Shown: in pieces, positions 29,075 to 39,334 of the stretch | Position numbering within the stretch: the stretch's first letter is position 1 | Layout: each line of letters opens with the position of its first letter | Assembly: GCF_000497045.1 (NCBI RefSeq) | Contig: NW_015961948.1 | Location: 1,481,878-1,545,877 of the forward strand | Direction of reading: 5' to 3' | DNA from: Kalmanozyma brasiliensis GHG001 | Lineage: Eukaryota; Basidiomycota; Ustilaginomycetes; Ustilaginales | Length of the DNA: 64,000 nt | Translations under genes and position numbers: made by a program | The notes under the pieces: generated by a model | Told to the model about the DNA's origin: nothing | Database searches by the model: none | The model's input: the letters and a program-made list of their open reading frames with translations, nothing else

Positions 29075-31378
29075 TTAAGCAAGGGTCTGGCGGCACTCCT
29101 CAGCAGCAGCAACCATGTTCTTGAGCTGGGCAGTGCACTCCTCCCAGGTTCGGGTCTTGAGACCGCAGTCAGGGTTGACCCAGATCGAGTCGGTGGCGAG
29201 CACCTCGGCCATGGCCTTGATGCGGCCCACCATCTCGTCCTTGCTAGGGACACGAGGGGAGTGGATGTCGAAGACACCGGGGCCAATGTGCGAGGGGTAG
29301 CCGACCTTCTTGAAGGCGCCGAGCAGGTGCTCACCGGACTTGGAGTGCTCGATCGAGATCATGTCGGCGTCGAGCTCGATGATCGACTTCATGATGAGCG
29401 AGAAGTCCGAGTAGCAGAAGTGCGAGGCGATGTTCATGGCGTCCGAGCAGCCCGAGGTCGAGAGACGGAACGAGTCGACGGCCCATCGGAGGTAGCCGGC
29501 CCAGTCCTTCTGGCGGAGGGGCAGACCCTCACGAATGGCGGGCTCGTCGACCTGGACGGCGCGAACACCGGCCTTCTCGAGGTCGATGACCTCGTCGCGG
29601 AGAGCGAGGGCGATCTGCTTGGACTGCACCTCCTTGCTGATGTCGGCACGGGGGAACGACCAGTTGAGGATGGTGACGGGACCCGTAAGCATACCCTTCA
29701 TGGGCTTCTCGGTAAGGCTCTGGGCGTACGACGACCATCGCACGGTCATGGGAGCGGGACGGCTGACGTCCGAGACAACCACAGGGGGACGAACGTAGCG
29801 CGAACCGAACGACTGCACCCAGGCGTTCTGGGTGAAGACGAAGCCCTCGAGGAGCTCGCCGAAGTACTGGACCATGTCGTTGCGCTCGGGCTCACCGTGG
29901 ACGAGGACGTCGAGGTTGAGGGCCTCCTGCTTCTCGACGACCATCTTGATCTCGTCCTCGAGGAACTTCTCGTACTCCTCCTTGGTGATGTCGTTCTTGT
30001 TGAAACGAGCACGGTACTGACGGATCTCCTTGGTCTGGGGGAAGGAGCCGATGGTGGTGGTGGGGAAGAGGGGGAGCTTGAGGTGCTCCTTCTGCACCTC
30101 CTTACGGGTGCTGAAGGGCGACTTGCGCTCGAGGTCCTCGGGCTTGATGGCAGCGACGCGCTCACGAACGGCCGAGTCCGAGTTCTTCTCGAAGTCACGA
30201 CGGGCCTTGATGCTCTTCTCGTTGGCGGCGAGGGCGTCGGCGGCCGAGTTGGAGTCGCGAAGAGCGGCAGCAAGGGTGGCGATCTCGGCGCACTTCTCGT
30301 TGGCGAACGAGAACCAGTCGAGCACCTCGGCGCTGAGCTTCTTCTCGTTGGCGATGGTGATGGGGGTGTGGAGGAGCGACGAGGAGGAAGCAATCTGGAC
30401 ACGCGAAGCGTCGCCAAGCTTCTCGACGGCCTTCTGGGCGGTCTTGAGGGCGGCGCTGAGGTCGGTCTTCCAGATGTTGCGGCCGGAGACGAGACCGAGC
30501 GAGACGACGTGCTGGGTGCTGGCGAAGGCCGAGAGGACCTCGTCGAGCTGCTCAGGGGCACGGTCGAGGTCGATGTGGAGACCAGCGACGGGGAGGGTCT
30601 TGACAATCTCGAGGTTGGACTCGAGCTTGTTGAAGTAGGTGGCGATCATGATCTTGACCGAGGGGGCGGCCTTGGCGATAGTCTCGTAAGCCGACTTGAA
30701 CTCGGCAGCGTACTGCTGAGCACGGTCGAGGACGAGGACGGGCTCGTCGATCTGGACCCACTCGGCACCGGCCTCGCCGAGCTTGGCGAGCATCTCACCG
30801 TAGACGGGAGCGAGCTTCTGGAGGAGCGAGACGGGGTCGAGCTCGGCGTCCTTGGCATCCTTGCCGGGCTTGCCGAGGGCGAGGAGGGTGACGGGGCCGA
30901 CGAGGACGGGGCGGGCGTTGTAGCCGGCCTCCTTGGCCTCGAGGAAGTCGTCGATGGGCTTGGTGTTGTTGATCTTGAAGTCGGTGGACTCGCTCAGCTC
31001 GGGGACGAGGTAGTGGTAGTTGGAGTCGAACCACTTCTGCATCTCGGTAGCAGGGAGATCGACGCCGTTCTTCTGGTGGCCACGGGCCATAGCGAAGTAG
31101 GTGTCGAGGGCATCGAGACCGGACTTGGCGTAGTTCTCGGGGATGAGGTTGAAGGTGTTGGAGGCATCGAGGACGTGGTCGTAGAGCGAGAAGGTACCGG
31201 TGGGGACAACGTCAACGCCGGCATCCTTGATGAACTTGTAGGTCTGGAGACGCTGCTCCTTGGCGACCTTGAGGAGCTCCTCCTGGGAGGACTTGCCGCC
31301 CCAGTAGGACTCGAGGGCCTTCTTGACCTCACGCTGAGGGCCGATACGGGGGTAACCCAGAACGGTGGAAGTAGCCAT
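29075..31378 (-). CDS. MET6: Cobalamin-independent methionine synthase
   Basis: A 767-aa cytosolic enzyme transferring the methyl group of 5-methyltetrahydropteroyl-polyglutamate to homocysteine, the last step of methionine synthesis. The two-barrel MetE layout is complete, from MATSTVLGYPRIGPQREVK to the C-terminus. The catalytic zinc ligands are His653 and Cys655 in SHFCYSDF and Cys738 in NPDCGLKTR. Other family signatures are VHGEPERNDMVQYF, GPVTILNWSF and QVDEPAIREGLPL. Length equals the yeast enzyme. There is no intron, and codon bias is very strong. That bias keeps the opposite strand open for more than 700 codons; this is not a second gene. Confidence 0.98.
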   Translation of the reverse strand: MATSTVLGYPRIGPQREVKKALESYWGGKSSQEELLKVAKEQRLQTYKFIKDAGVDVVPTGTFSLYDHVLDASNTFNLIPENYAKSGLDALDTYFAMARGHQKNGVDLPATEMQKWFDSNYHYLVPELSESTDFKINNTKPIDDFLEAKEAGYNARPVLVGPVTLLALGKPGKDAKDAELDPVSLLQKLAPVYGEMLAKLGEAGAEWVQIDEPVLVLDRAQQYAAEFKSAYETIAKAAPSVKIMIATYFNKLESNLEIVKTLPVAGLHIDLDRAPEQLDEVLSAFASTQHVVSLGLVSGRNIWKTDLSAALKTAQKAVEKLGDASRVQIASSSSLLHTPITIANEKKLSAEVLDWFSFANEKCAEIATLAAALRDSNSAADALAANEKSIKARRDFEKNSDSAVRERVAAIKPEDLERKSPFSTRKEVQKEHLKLPLFPTTTIGSFPQTKEIRQYRARFNKNDITKEEYEKFLEDEIKMVVEKQEALNLDVLVHGEPERNDMVQYFGELLEGFVFTQNAWVQSFGSRYVRPPVVVSDVSRPAPMTVRWSSYAQSLTEKPMKGMLTGPVTILNWSFPRADISKEVQSKQIALALRDEVIDLEKAGVRAVQVDEPAIREGLPLRQKDWAGYLRWAVDSFRLSTSGCSDAMNIASHFCYSDFSLIMKSIIELDADMISIEHSKSGEHLLGAFKKVGYPSHIGPGVFDIHSPRVPSKDEMVGRIKAMAEVLATDSIWVNPDCGLKTRTWEECTAQLKNMVAAAEECRQTLA

Positions 31379-31648
31379 TTTGAATGTGTGAACGAGACGG
31401 GGGACGGAAATGATGATGCGAGAGAGAAAAGACGTCTAAATCAGAGGATCGAGACGAAGGGGGAAAAGACTTCCTGAACGTGACTACGAGCGAGGAAGAA
31501 GGTGAGATGTTTTGCGACTGTGGCGCGATGTGTTTGTATGAGAGAGGGATGAAAGGGAGGATGAAGGATGGATGATGGAGAGGGCGGGAAGGAAGATGGT
31601 GAGGAGGGCGACGGAGAAGAAATAGGATTTCGGAAGAACGAGGGAGCG

Positions 31649-31683
31649 CAGCAGCAGCAGCAGGCAGGCAGGCAGGCAGGCAG
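31649..31683 (+). repeat. (CAG)5-(CAGG)5 microsatellite
   Basis: Five CAG units run straight into five CAGG units plus CAG. It lies about 270 bp upstream of the MET6 start, in non-coding DNA. Confidence 0.9.
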
Positions 31684-32398
31684 AAAGGGTCGCGCTAGGG
31701 CCAGCTTGAGAGTCTCACGAGAAGAAAAGGCAGGCAGCCAAGCGGCTTAGACGTTGGGGGAGGTGTTGCGTCTGAGAAGAAAGTCTTTCGCCTCTCGCCA
31801 CTTTGCGGCACCTGGCCCAAGCGAAGAAGAAGAAGAAGAAAGGTGTTTCCAAAGAGTTGGCTGCGCACGCGCTTCTTTGGCCACACGTTTTGGCCCAATT
31901 GAAAGTGGGCAGATTTTTTTTCCTTCTCGAGCTTTTGCGTTGACAGCTTTCAAATTTGAAAATTGCGCCTGCGTTGGCCGACAGATCTTCTCGCTGATTT
32001 TCCTGCTGCAGACGTGGAGCCTTGAGCGAGTGTCGTCTGCCACTCACGCACCCTGGGGACTCTGCGCCGCCCAGAGCCGTGATGGTGCAAGGATGGCAGC
32101 ATCGAGTCAGTGCGGTCCGCGCATCCCCTTGAGCTTCGTTCTGGTTGGCTAGAAGCCTCGAGAGATCTTCTCCTTCAGACGCTGTTCTTCGCGGACCGTG
32201 CAGATCACCGCTACAAGGTCTCGAGCTCCTACCATGTTCAGCTCACAGGATCATGTCTGTGACGAGCGAGGTCAAGCTAAGATTGAGAGGCGGAGTCTTC
32301 GCGCTAAGCCGCAGAGCCTGGACAGCAATCGATCTCGCGGCAGAAGGTCGGAGAAGGCACTGAAAGGTGGGGCGAGCTAAGGCTGCGCACGTTCAGCC

Positions 32399-32439
32399 TC
32401 TCTTCGGCCAGGATAAAAGGGCTATCCTGGCCGAAGAGA
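32399..32439. repeat. Perfect 17-bp inverted repeat with 7-base loop
   Basis: Arms are 32399-32415 (TCTCTTCGGCCAGGATA) and 32423-32439, its exact reverse complement, separated by AAAGGGC. It would form a strong hairpin in DNA or RNA. No T-run follows, so it is not a simple pol III or intrinsic terminator. It is about 255 bp upstream of the TBC-domain ATG. It contains a palindromic GGCC core in each arm. Confidence 0.93.
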
Positions 32440-32693
32440 AGAAGGCCGAAAACTTCGGGGTGCAAAAATATTGAGCTCTAACATCTTTGAATTGAATGAA
32501 GATCTCGATTTGATCTCAAAGACGAGTCCCGATGTCCGTGCGAGACAGCGCTTTGACCCTGATTCCTGGCTCGCCGAGCTGCTGATGCTGCTGCCGCTGC
32601 GTGAGGGCTCAAAGATAAAGTTGCCGGTCAAATGTGGTTCGCAGCTCTCATCATCATCAGGACCATACGAACATCGTCGGCGAGCAGGACACC

Positions 32694-35039
32694 ATGTCCA
32701 CTATCGCGCACTCGCTGCGTGACTATCGCTCACCCACGCGATCCCAGCTCTTTTCGCACGCCTTCTCTCTGCCAACTGGAGAGGCACCCATTGTCGATGC
32801 AGAGATCACCTCGTGCGTCCTGTCGCTTTCCGCAGCGACCAAGGATGGCTTGCAAGAGGATCAGGTGTATGCTGGACGTCTCACGCTCACTCAGTCGTTT
32901 CTGTGCTTCGCCAGTCAGGGGGATCGCGGCCGCAGCTGTCGAATGAACCTGCCATTGTGGTGCGTCCGTCGAGTGGAGCGCCTCAACACCAAGGGCACCG
33001 TCTTCGCCCTCAGCATCGTCGTATGGCACGGCATGAAGATCATTCTCCAACTCAATGCGCTGCGACCCTCCTGCGAGCATTTTTGCGCGGTCCTGCGTGA
33101 CCAGCTCCGTGCTCAACTCGGCAACATGAAGCTGCTCAAACCCTTCCTCACGGGCTGCTACAGCGAATTTCTCATCTCGGACGACCTGTCCGATCCCAAA
33201 GGCAAGCGTGCTGTCACAGATGCGTCCCTGACTCCAGCATCGGAAAGCGAGGACCCTTCCAACACCGGCTCGGCTGCCACCGAAGTCGAGGCGCCCGCCG
33301 ACAAGGAACCACCAAAGTACCAAGCTGGCCTCGGTGCAACGTTCGGCTTCCCAGGGGATGCCCGCAAGCTGAGAGAGAAGAGCAAGCTCAAGCTCTGGCG
33401 CGACTACTTTCTCGCACATGGACGCAACCTCACCCTCCTCCGATATCCGCAATTCCTACGCCTGGTCCAGGTCGGCCTCCCGAATCGACTTCGCGGCGAG
33501 ATCTGGGAGCTCACCAGCGGATCCATCTACAATCGCTTTGCGCACGCCGGCGAATATCAGGCCATTCTCAAGCGATACGAAGGCGTCACGAGCACCAGCA
33601 CCGAGGAGATCGAGAAGGACCTCAACCGCAGTCTGCCCGAATACCCGGCCTATCAGACCCCGGAAGGCATCGACACCCTTCGACGAGTTCTCGTAGCGTA
33701 CAGCTGGAAGAACCCAGAGCTTGGCTACTGTCAGGCGATGAACATTGTGGTGGCTGCCTTCCTGATCTACGTGAGCGAGGAGCAGTGCTTCTGGCTTCTC
33801 GACACGCTCTGCGAGAGACTGCTGCCGGGCTACTACACGCAGTCGATGTCCGGCACGCTGCTCGATCAAAAGGTGTTTGAGAATTTGGTGCAGCGCACCC
33901 TGCCCATGATCCACGAGCATTTCATCAAGACCGACATCCAGCTGAGTGTGGCCTCGCTGCCTTGGTTCTTGTCGTTGTACATCAACTCGATGCCCATGAT
34001 CTTTGCCTTCCGCATTGTGGACTGCTTCATGGCCATGGGACCCAAGGTACTCTTCCAGGTGGGTCTCGCCATTCTCAAGATCAACGGCGAAGAGCTTCTG
34101 CAGGTGACCGACGACGGCGGCTTCATCAACCTGTTCAAGAACTACTTCCGATCGCTGGGCGACAGCGCGCATCCCAACAGCACCAACCCCCGTCATCGAC
34201 AGATCACCAACTTCCAGGAGCTGCTGGTGGTCGCCTTCCGCGAGTTTGGCATCATTACGGACGAGACGATAGCGAGCGAACGTCGACGCTTCCGACAAGA
34301 GATCGTACAAGAGATCGAGCTGTTTGCGAAGCGCAGCGCTATCCGCAATCTCAAGAACCCCGGTCGCTTCTCAAAAGATCAGATCGGACTCATCTATGAT
34401 CAGGTCGTCGAGTCGATCTATCGAGCGAGGAATGCGCCAGCTGCAGTCACCGACACCAAGGCCAATCCGAACGCCGGCATCGTGGCCAACGACCCGAAGG
34501 AGGTCATGGAGAAGGCGATGGCACGGGAATTGAGCAAGGACGGCAGCGAAGAGGCACTGAACGACTACAAGGAGATGCGGATCGATCTCAAGACCTTCCG
34601 ACTTTTCTTGGGCGAGGTGGCCACATGGGCGCGAGACGAGTATGTCGTCTCGAACGGCTTCCAAGAGCGAGTCGAGAGGCGTGTACCCGACCACGAGACG
34701 GTGGCGCGGCTGTTCCGATTCTGGGACACGGAGAACCGTGGCTCGCTCTCGCTGCAAAACATCGTGGGCGGGCTGGATGCCATCATGTTCAACGGCGACG
34801 ACGTGATGGCCAACATTCAGTGGTTCTTCGAGCTGCACTCGGACGGACGATCTTCGCTGACCAAGGAGGAAGTGCTGCGTCTGAGCGAGTCGCTGCTCTT
34901 CTTTTTCCGCAACGAGCAGAACGATGGCTACCTAGGTGCCGTGTCGCAGCTGATCGCGCAAGCTTTCGAGCATGGCGGAGAAGGCAGCTTTGAGAACAAA
35001 GCGGCGTCGTCCACTGAAGCTCCGACAGCTTTGTCATGA
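32694..35039 (+). CDS. GRAM-TBC-EF-hand Rab GTPase-activating protein (TBC1D8/9- or Gyp2-like)
   Basis: A 781-aa protein; ATG 32694 chosen because the longer frame begins at GTG. Residues 40-150 match a GRAM-type membrane-binding domain (YAGRLTLTQSFLCFAS). The TBC domain spans about 255-470. It has IEKDLNRS near residue 305 supplying the arginine finger (IxxDxxR) and GYCQAMN near 345 supplying the glutamine finger (YxQ), so it should be catalytically active. Residues 670-740 contain EF-hand-like helices (FRFWDTENRGSLSL; FFELHSDGRSSLTKEE). The second has a D-x-D/S-x-S-like loop. GRAM, TBC and EF-hand in this order is the TBC1D8/9 arrangement. The substrate Rab cannot be read. Confidence 0.93.
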   Translation: MSTIAHSLRDYRSPTRSQLFSHAFSLPTGEAPIVDAEITSCVLSLSAATKDGLQEDQVYAGRLTLTQSFLCFASQGDRGRSCRMNLPLWCVRRVERLNTKGTVFALSIVVWHGMKIILQLNALRPSCEHFCAVLRDQLRAQLGNMKLLKPFLTGCYSEFLISDDLSDPKGKRAVTDASLTPASESEDPSNTGSAATEVEAPADKEPPKYQAGLGATFGFPGDARKLREKSKLKLWRDYFLAHGRNLTLLRYPQFLRLVQVGLPNRLRGEIWELTSGSIYNRFAHAGEYQAILKRYEGVTSTSTEEIEKDLNRSLPEYPAYQTPEGIDTLRRVLVAYSWKNPELGYCQAMNIVVAAFLIYVSEEQCFWLLDTLCERLLPGYYTQSMSGTLLDQKVFENLVQRTLPMIHEHFIKTDIQLSVASLPWFLSLYINSMPMIFAFRIVDCFMAMGPKVLFQVGLAILKINGEELLQVTDDGGFINLFKNYFRSLGDSAHPNSTNPRHRQITNFQELLVVAFREFGIITDETIASERRRFRQEIVQEIELFAKRSAIRNLKNPGRFSKDQIGLIYDQVVESIYRARNAPAAVTDTKANPNAGIVANDPKEVMEKAMARELSKDGSEEALNDYKEMRIDLKTFRLFLGEVATWARDEYVVSNGFQERVERRVPDHETVARLFRFWDTENRGSLSLQNIVGGLDAIMFNGDDVMANIQWFFELHSDGRSSLTKEEVLRLSESLLFFFRNEQNDGYLGAVSQLIAQAFEHGGEGSFENKAASSTEAPTALS

Positions 35040-35383
35040 GTCAAGCGGCGACCTTGTTCTCGGACCCCGCATCTTCGCAGTTTATAACGTTCTCCTCTTC
35101 GCATTTCGCATAGCATTTCAGCATGGACCATCTCATTCACTGAAAGCATGATCAGTATGTGGCCCACTGACTGAGTGAGCACCAGGATCGTCGTTGAGAC
35201 GTAGTTGCTCAAGCGTCAGTAGTGTTGAAGCTGGAGCCAACTGGAGTGACAAGGCTCTAGATTCCCAAGGAAGCGCCGGCCCGTGTGAGTCTGGAAGTGT
35301 CACTTTTGCGGAGCCAGCGCGCAAGCCACGAAACTCGAATTGAATTTGGCTCTTCTGAGGCTTGACAGGACGCGATTTGACAG

Positions 35384-35410
35384 CCTGCCTGCCTGCCTGC
35401 GTGTGTGTGT
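35384..35410 (+). repeat. (CCTG)4 followed by (GT)5 microsatellite
   Basis: Four CCTG units at 35384-35399 then, one base later, five GT units. Non-coding. CCTG is the complement of the CAGG unit found 3.7 kb to the left. Confidence 0.85.
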
Positions 35411-35949
35411 TTCAAAGCTAGCGCACGCGCCTCCTGATCTTCTCGCCTGGCTGACTGACTGGCCCACACGAGAGGTGTGCATTTGGCGAGATTTGGATCC
35501 GCCTGCCCACCGCAGCGCGCCAAATTTGCTAGTGTGGCCGAACAGACGCCGCTTTGGCCCTAGGCTCAGTCTTGTGCAAGCCCCCGAGTTGGAGGGTGTC
35601 GGTGTCGTGCATCTTGGGTTTCGAGTTCCGATTCTTCTCACTAGCCTCCTTGCTAGCCCTCCTTCTTCGTCGTCATCATCACCAGTCTCTTTCACCCATC
35701 TCGACAACTTACAGGCACGCCGTACAGCTCGCTCAACTATCTGCTTCTCAGTTTCAGTTCAAGCCGACACGCCGTTCTCTGTATACGTTCGTAGAATTGG
35801 TTCACGCAGTTCGCGGGTTTGTTCGTCGCCACGCCCGCTCCTCTCAAGTAGCTCAAACATCGGTCAGGATCTTCGCCAACGCACGTCGATATCAGCTGTC
35901 AAGCCTTGACTCGCTCGGGCGTCTCCTGTCCTCTCACTGTTGCACAAGG

Positions 35950-36099
35950 TAGGTCAACATCATTTCTGCTCGAAGACCAAGCATCACCAGCTATATGCTC
36001 TACACCTCGCGCCGTCCTTGATCGCGTGACTGACCAAGTCCTATCTTCATCTCGTCTGATCGCATCTACGCCACGGCTTCTCTCGTCTTGCTCCCGCAG
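35950..36099 (+). other. Predicted 5'-leader intron of calcineurin A
   Basis: The donor AAG|GTAGGT is at 35950, with a GACTGAC branch-site match near 36031. A pyrimidine-rich stretch ends in CCGCAG at 36099. It lies wholly in the leader, about 120 bases before the ATG. Inferred from splice signals only. Confidence 0.45.
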
Positions 36100-36221
36100 A
36101 CTGCACCAGCCATTTACAGGGACAACGTGAAGGCTGATCTCTACAAGGTCCCTCTCGTTCATTTCGCTCCTTCCTGATCCTTCGTGCACCAGCTACGCGG
36201 CACGCTAGCACCTGACACACA

Positions 36222-38102
36222 ATGTCGACGCCAGCTCAGTTTGAGAGGCAGCAAAGGCTGGTCAAGGCCATCGACAAGATGGTCAACAAGCCGGCTCCTC
36301 CCGAGATCGACTTCACCGTTCACACCACCGACGACGGAACCCAGGTCAGCACCCAAGAGCGCGTCATCAAGGACGTGCAGGCACCCGCCTTCCAAAAGCC
36401 CACCGACGAGCAGTTCTACAGCGCAAAGGACCCTTCCAAGCCCGACATTGCTTTCCTCAAGAACCACTTCTACCGCGAGGGTCGTCTCACCGACGACCAG
36501 GCCCGCTTCATTCTCACAAGAGCCACCGAGATCCTGCGCCAGGAACCCAACTTGCTCGAAGTCGATGCTCCTATTACAGTATGCGGTGACATTCACGGCC
36601 AGTACTACGACCTCATGAAGCTCTTCGAGGTCGGTGGCAATCCTGCCGACACCCGATACCTCTTCTTGGGCGACTATGTCGACCGTGGCTACTTCTCGAT
36701 CGAGTGCGTTCTCTACCTGTGGGCGTTGAAGATCTGGTACCCAGACACCCTCTTCCTTCTGCGCGGCAACCACGAATGCCGTCACTTGACTGACTACTTC
36801 ACCTTCAAGCTCGAGTGCAAGCATAAGTACTCGGAGGAGATCTACGACCTTTGCATGGAGTCTTTCTGCACCCTTCCCCTCGCTGCTGTCATGAACAAGC
36901 AGTTCCTCTGCATCCACGGTGGCCTCTCTCCGGAGCTCCAGACCCTCGACGACCTTCGCAGCATCGACCGCTTCCGCGAGCCGCCTACACACGGTCTCAT
37001 GTGCGACATCCTCTGGGCCGACCCGCTGGAAGACTTTGGCTCGGAAAAGACCAACGAGAGCTTCATTCACAACCACGTCCGTGGCTGCTCCTACTTCTTC
37101 ACCTACACCGCCGCCTGCCAATTCCTCGAACGCAACCAGCTTTTGTCTATCATCCGAGCGCACGAAGCGCAAGATGCAGGATACCGCATGTACCGCAAGA
37201 CCAAGACGACCGGCTTCCCTTCCGTCATGACCATCTTCTCGGCACCCAACTACCTCGACGTCTACAACAACAAGGCAGCTGTTCTCAAGTACGAGAACAA
37301 TGTCATGAACATCCGACAGTTCAACTGTACACCGCATCCCTACTGGCTTCCCAACTTCATGGACGTCTTCACTTGGAGTCTGCCGTTCGTGGGCGAAAAG
37401 ATCACCGACATGCTCATTGCCATTCTCAATGTCTGCAGCAAAGAGGAGCTCGAGGAGGAGGAGGAAGAGGACGAGATCCCCCTCTCGCCTACCGAAGGCG
37501 GCGAGGAGGAGACGGCCGAGCGCAGGACCCTCATCAAGAACAAGATCCTCGCCGTCGGCCGCATGTCTCGCGTTTTTGCGCTGCTACGAGAAGAGGCGGA
37601 ACGAGTGTCGGAGCTTAAGTCGTCGCAGACGGCCAAGTTGCCATACGGCACGCTCGTGCTCGGGTCAGAGGGCATCAAGGACTCGATTGTCAACTTCGAC
37701 GATGCGCGCAAGGTGGATATCGAGAACGAGCGTCTACCTCCTGACCTCATCGATGCCGACGAGGCAGGGCCGGCGTCGCCTGCGGACGGCCGCGTCTCGT
37801 CGCCTGCCTTCGAGGAGATGACTACGCCTGGCAGCCCGGCATCGCCGGCAACACCAAGCTCGCCCATCTCGGGCGGCCACCGTCGCGGCCACTCGAGGAC
37901 AAGCAGTCTCGGAACGACCATGTCGAGTCCTTCCAACCGTCGCCGCTCGCTAGAGTCGACCGTCAGCATGATCCGAGAGGCACTCGAAGGGACCGACGCA
38001 GCGGACGACAAGCATCTGGAGAAGCTGGCCAATGACATCGCCTCGCCAGTCTCGCCAAAGGCTACCGACTCGCCAGCGCAATCTCGTTTCGCTAAGAAGT
38101 GA
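36222..38102 (+). CDS. CNA1: Calcineurin catalytic subunit A (protein phosphatase 2B)
   Basis: A 626-aa Ca2+/calmodulin-dependent Ser/Thr phosphatase. The metallophosphatase motifs are [10 protein letters not shown] near residue 122, [10 protein letters not shown] near 150 and RGNHECR near 181. The calcineurin-B-binding helix lies near 390-425 and is followed by an acidic Glu run. The calmodulin-binding segment is near 435-460 ([21 protein letters not shown]). An autoinhibitory-type segment near 490-505 ([16 protein letters not shown]) matches the animal ITSFEEAKGLDRINERMPP region. The Ser/Pro-rich tail is longer than in animals. In smuts and other fungi calcineurin controls stress response, mating and virulence (family knowledge). 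Coding region intronless; a leader intron is likely. Confidence 0.97.
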   Translation: MSTPAQFERQQRLVKAIDKMVNKPAPPEIDFTVHTTDDGTQVSTQERVIKDVQAPAFQKPTDEQFYSAKDPSKPDIAFLKNHFYREGRLTDDQARFILTRATEILRQEPNLLEVDAPITVCGDIHGQYYDLMKLFEVGGNPADTRYLFLGDYVDRGYFSIECVLYLWALKIWYPDTLFLLRGNHECRHLTDYFTFKLECKHKYSEEIYDLCMESFCTLPLAAVMNKQFLCIHGGLSPELQTLDDLRSIDRFREPPTHGLMCDILWADPLEDFGSEKTNESFIHNHVRGCSYFFTYTAACQFLERNQLLSIIRAHEAQDAGYRMYRKTKTTGFPSVMTIFSAPNYLDVYNNKAAVLKYENNVMNIRQFNCTPHPYWLPNFMDVFTWSLPFVGEKITDMLIAILNVCSKEELEEEEEEDEIPLSPTEGGEEETAERRTLIKNKILAVGRMSRVFALLREEAERVSELKSSQTAKLPYGTLVLGSEGIKDSIVNFDDARKVDIENERLPPDLIDADEAGPASPADGRVSSPAFEEMTTPGSPASPATPSSPISGGHRRGHSRTSSLGTTMSSPSNRRRSLESTVSMIREALEGTDAADDKHLEKLANDIASPVSPKATDSPAQSRFAKK

Positions 38103-38330
38103 AAGCGCATTGCATCTCATTCACGTTTTACATCGCTGCAGCTCTGTTGCTAGCTCTGATCGCATCCAGTTCTCCTATCTGCCAAGAGTCTTGCACACGT
38201 TTGGATTGTGGACGCGATGCGACTGTGAATGGCTGCGTGTTGCATGAGAACAGTGATGTGAAGGCTGGAGTGAGATCGAAGTGGTAACAGTGGAAGAGTT
38301 GGCCGAACAATTGCTGCTGGGATGCGAGAC

Positions 38331-38956
38331 TCAGCGCGAGCCACGCTCGCGTTGGTCAAAGTACTGAAGGCGAGAAGAAAGAGGCAAAATGGGACGTCAG
38401 TATCACTAACGTATGACAGATTCACACCGACGCTAGATATGATACCTACCTCATCGAGCAGCCCAAAGAAAGCCTGCTTGTCAGCCGGTGTGAATCTTGA
38501 AAACTCAATGTGTCCGGCGCCGGTGCTGGTTGGGTATGAGTGCTCTGCGTGCACCGGAGGATACGGCGGGGGCGGGTTGCTCGTCCCCTCCTCGTTCTGC
38601 ATCCTAGGCGGCAGTGCTGGCGCCGATACTCCTCCTGAATGCCTTGACGGCGGCGGTGGCGGCCTCGATTGATTCAACCTCGACGGCGGCGGCGGTGGCA
38701 CCCTGCTTCTCTCAGGCACGACGGTCGAGTGATCCTCACCTCCCGCACCCGCTGCACTCGCTCTCGCTTCCACATCCCGATTCCACCGCGGATCTTGCCC
38801 CTTGAGCATGTTCATCCGATCCTGCAGCCCCACTTTGGGAGTCGAGGAAGAGCCACCCGCATTGACCTCCCGCTGCTGCCGCACCTTGCGCATCGCATCC
38901 TCCCCGAAAGTGTCCAGCCTCTGATTGAAGTTCTTGCGCCAATCGTCCACACCCAT
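38331..38956 (-). CDS. Small proline-rich protein with spliced LLDEYF tail (179 aa, two exons)
   Basis: Exon 1 is 38956-38450. The 33-bp exon 2 is 38363-38331. The GTAGGT donor, TACTGAC branch site and CTTCAG acceptor join in phase 0. The N-terminus (MGVDDWRKNFNQRL..FGEDAMRKVRQQ) is a charged helix. The middle carries Pro-rich runs (PPPPPSR twice, NPPPPYPPV) suited to SH3 or profilin binding. The end reads FTPADKQAFFGLLDE|YFDQR, and the motif is completed only by splicing, which supports the intron. An actin-patch or endocytic adaptor role is inference; the family was not recognised. Without splicing the frame would continue in non-protein-like sequence. Confidence 0.78.
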
Positions 38957-39219
38957 TCTGCCGAAATGCTTATGCAGTAGCTTGTCGGATCTATCAGTAG
39001 GGCTCAAGTCGAGCTGAAGTGTTTGTCTTGATGCCTCCGTTGTGGTCCCGCAAAGATGGATGAGGCTAGGATGGATGAGGAAAAGCAAGCTTGTGCTGAC
39101 ACCGTCAAGCAATTCAGGGCGGTGCTTGCCCCGTGCAGACAGACAAAAGTGGAGACAAGGGTTCCGAGAGTCAAGAAAGGTCATATATGTGCAATGCAGG
39201 ATCAGCCTGACAACTTCGC

Positions 39220-39323
39220 GGGCCAATCGTATAGTGGCTTATTATGCTGTCTTAGGGCTTTCGCGTCTTCGGATGCTTGCACTAAGTTGACAGAGGTCCC
39301 CGGTTCGATTCCGGGTTGGCCCC
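39220..39323 (+). tRNA. tRNA-Pro(AGG) with 30-nt intron
   Basis: The acceptor stem GGGCCAA/TTGGCCC is perfect. The anticodon stem is CTGTC/GACAG with anticodon AGG at 39254-39256. The variable loop is AGGTC. The T stem is CCCGG/CCGGG with loop TTCGATT. Discriminator base is C at 39323. The intron is 39258-39287, directly after G37. The D arm is weak (G-T, T-A, A-T, then T-T), as in other Pro tRNAs. A T6 terminator follows. Confidence 0.93.
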
Positions 39324-39328
39324 CGCTC

Positions 39329-39334
39329 TTTTTT
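39329..39334 (+). terminator. RNA polymerase III terminator of tRNA-Pro
   Basis: A six-T run five bases after the tRNA 3' end. Confidence 0.8.

Larger units (their letters stand above)
31379..32693. other. Divergent intergenic region, 1.3 kb, between MET6 and the TBC gene
   Basis: This contains both promoters. Features seen: a CAG/CAGG simple repeat (31649-31683), a T8 run near 31914, and a perfect 17-bp inverted repeat (32399-32439). Open frames are short and not protein-like. Confidence 0.5.
35040..36221. other. Intergenic region and calcineurin leader, 1.2 kb
   Basis: This holds the TBC-gene terminator and the promoter and leader of calcineurin A. Contents: a CCTG/GT microsatellite (35384-35410), a CT-rich region from about 35630 onward, and a probable leader intron (35950-36099). 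No other gene was seen. Confidence 0.5.

Noticed and set aside
29261..31477. A 738-codon open frame on the + strand opposite MET6
   Set aside because: It is a mirror of MET6 with no family likeness. Extreme GC-ending codon bias on the minus strand removes stop codons from the opposite strand.
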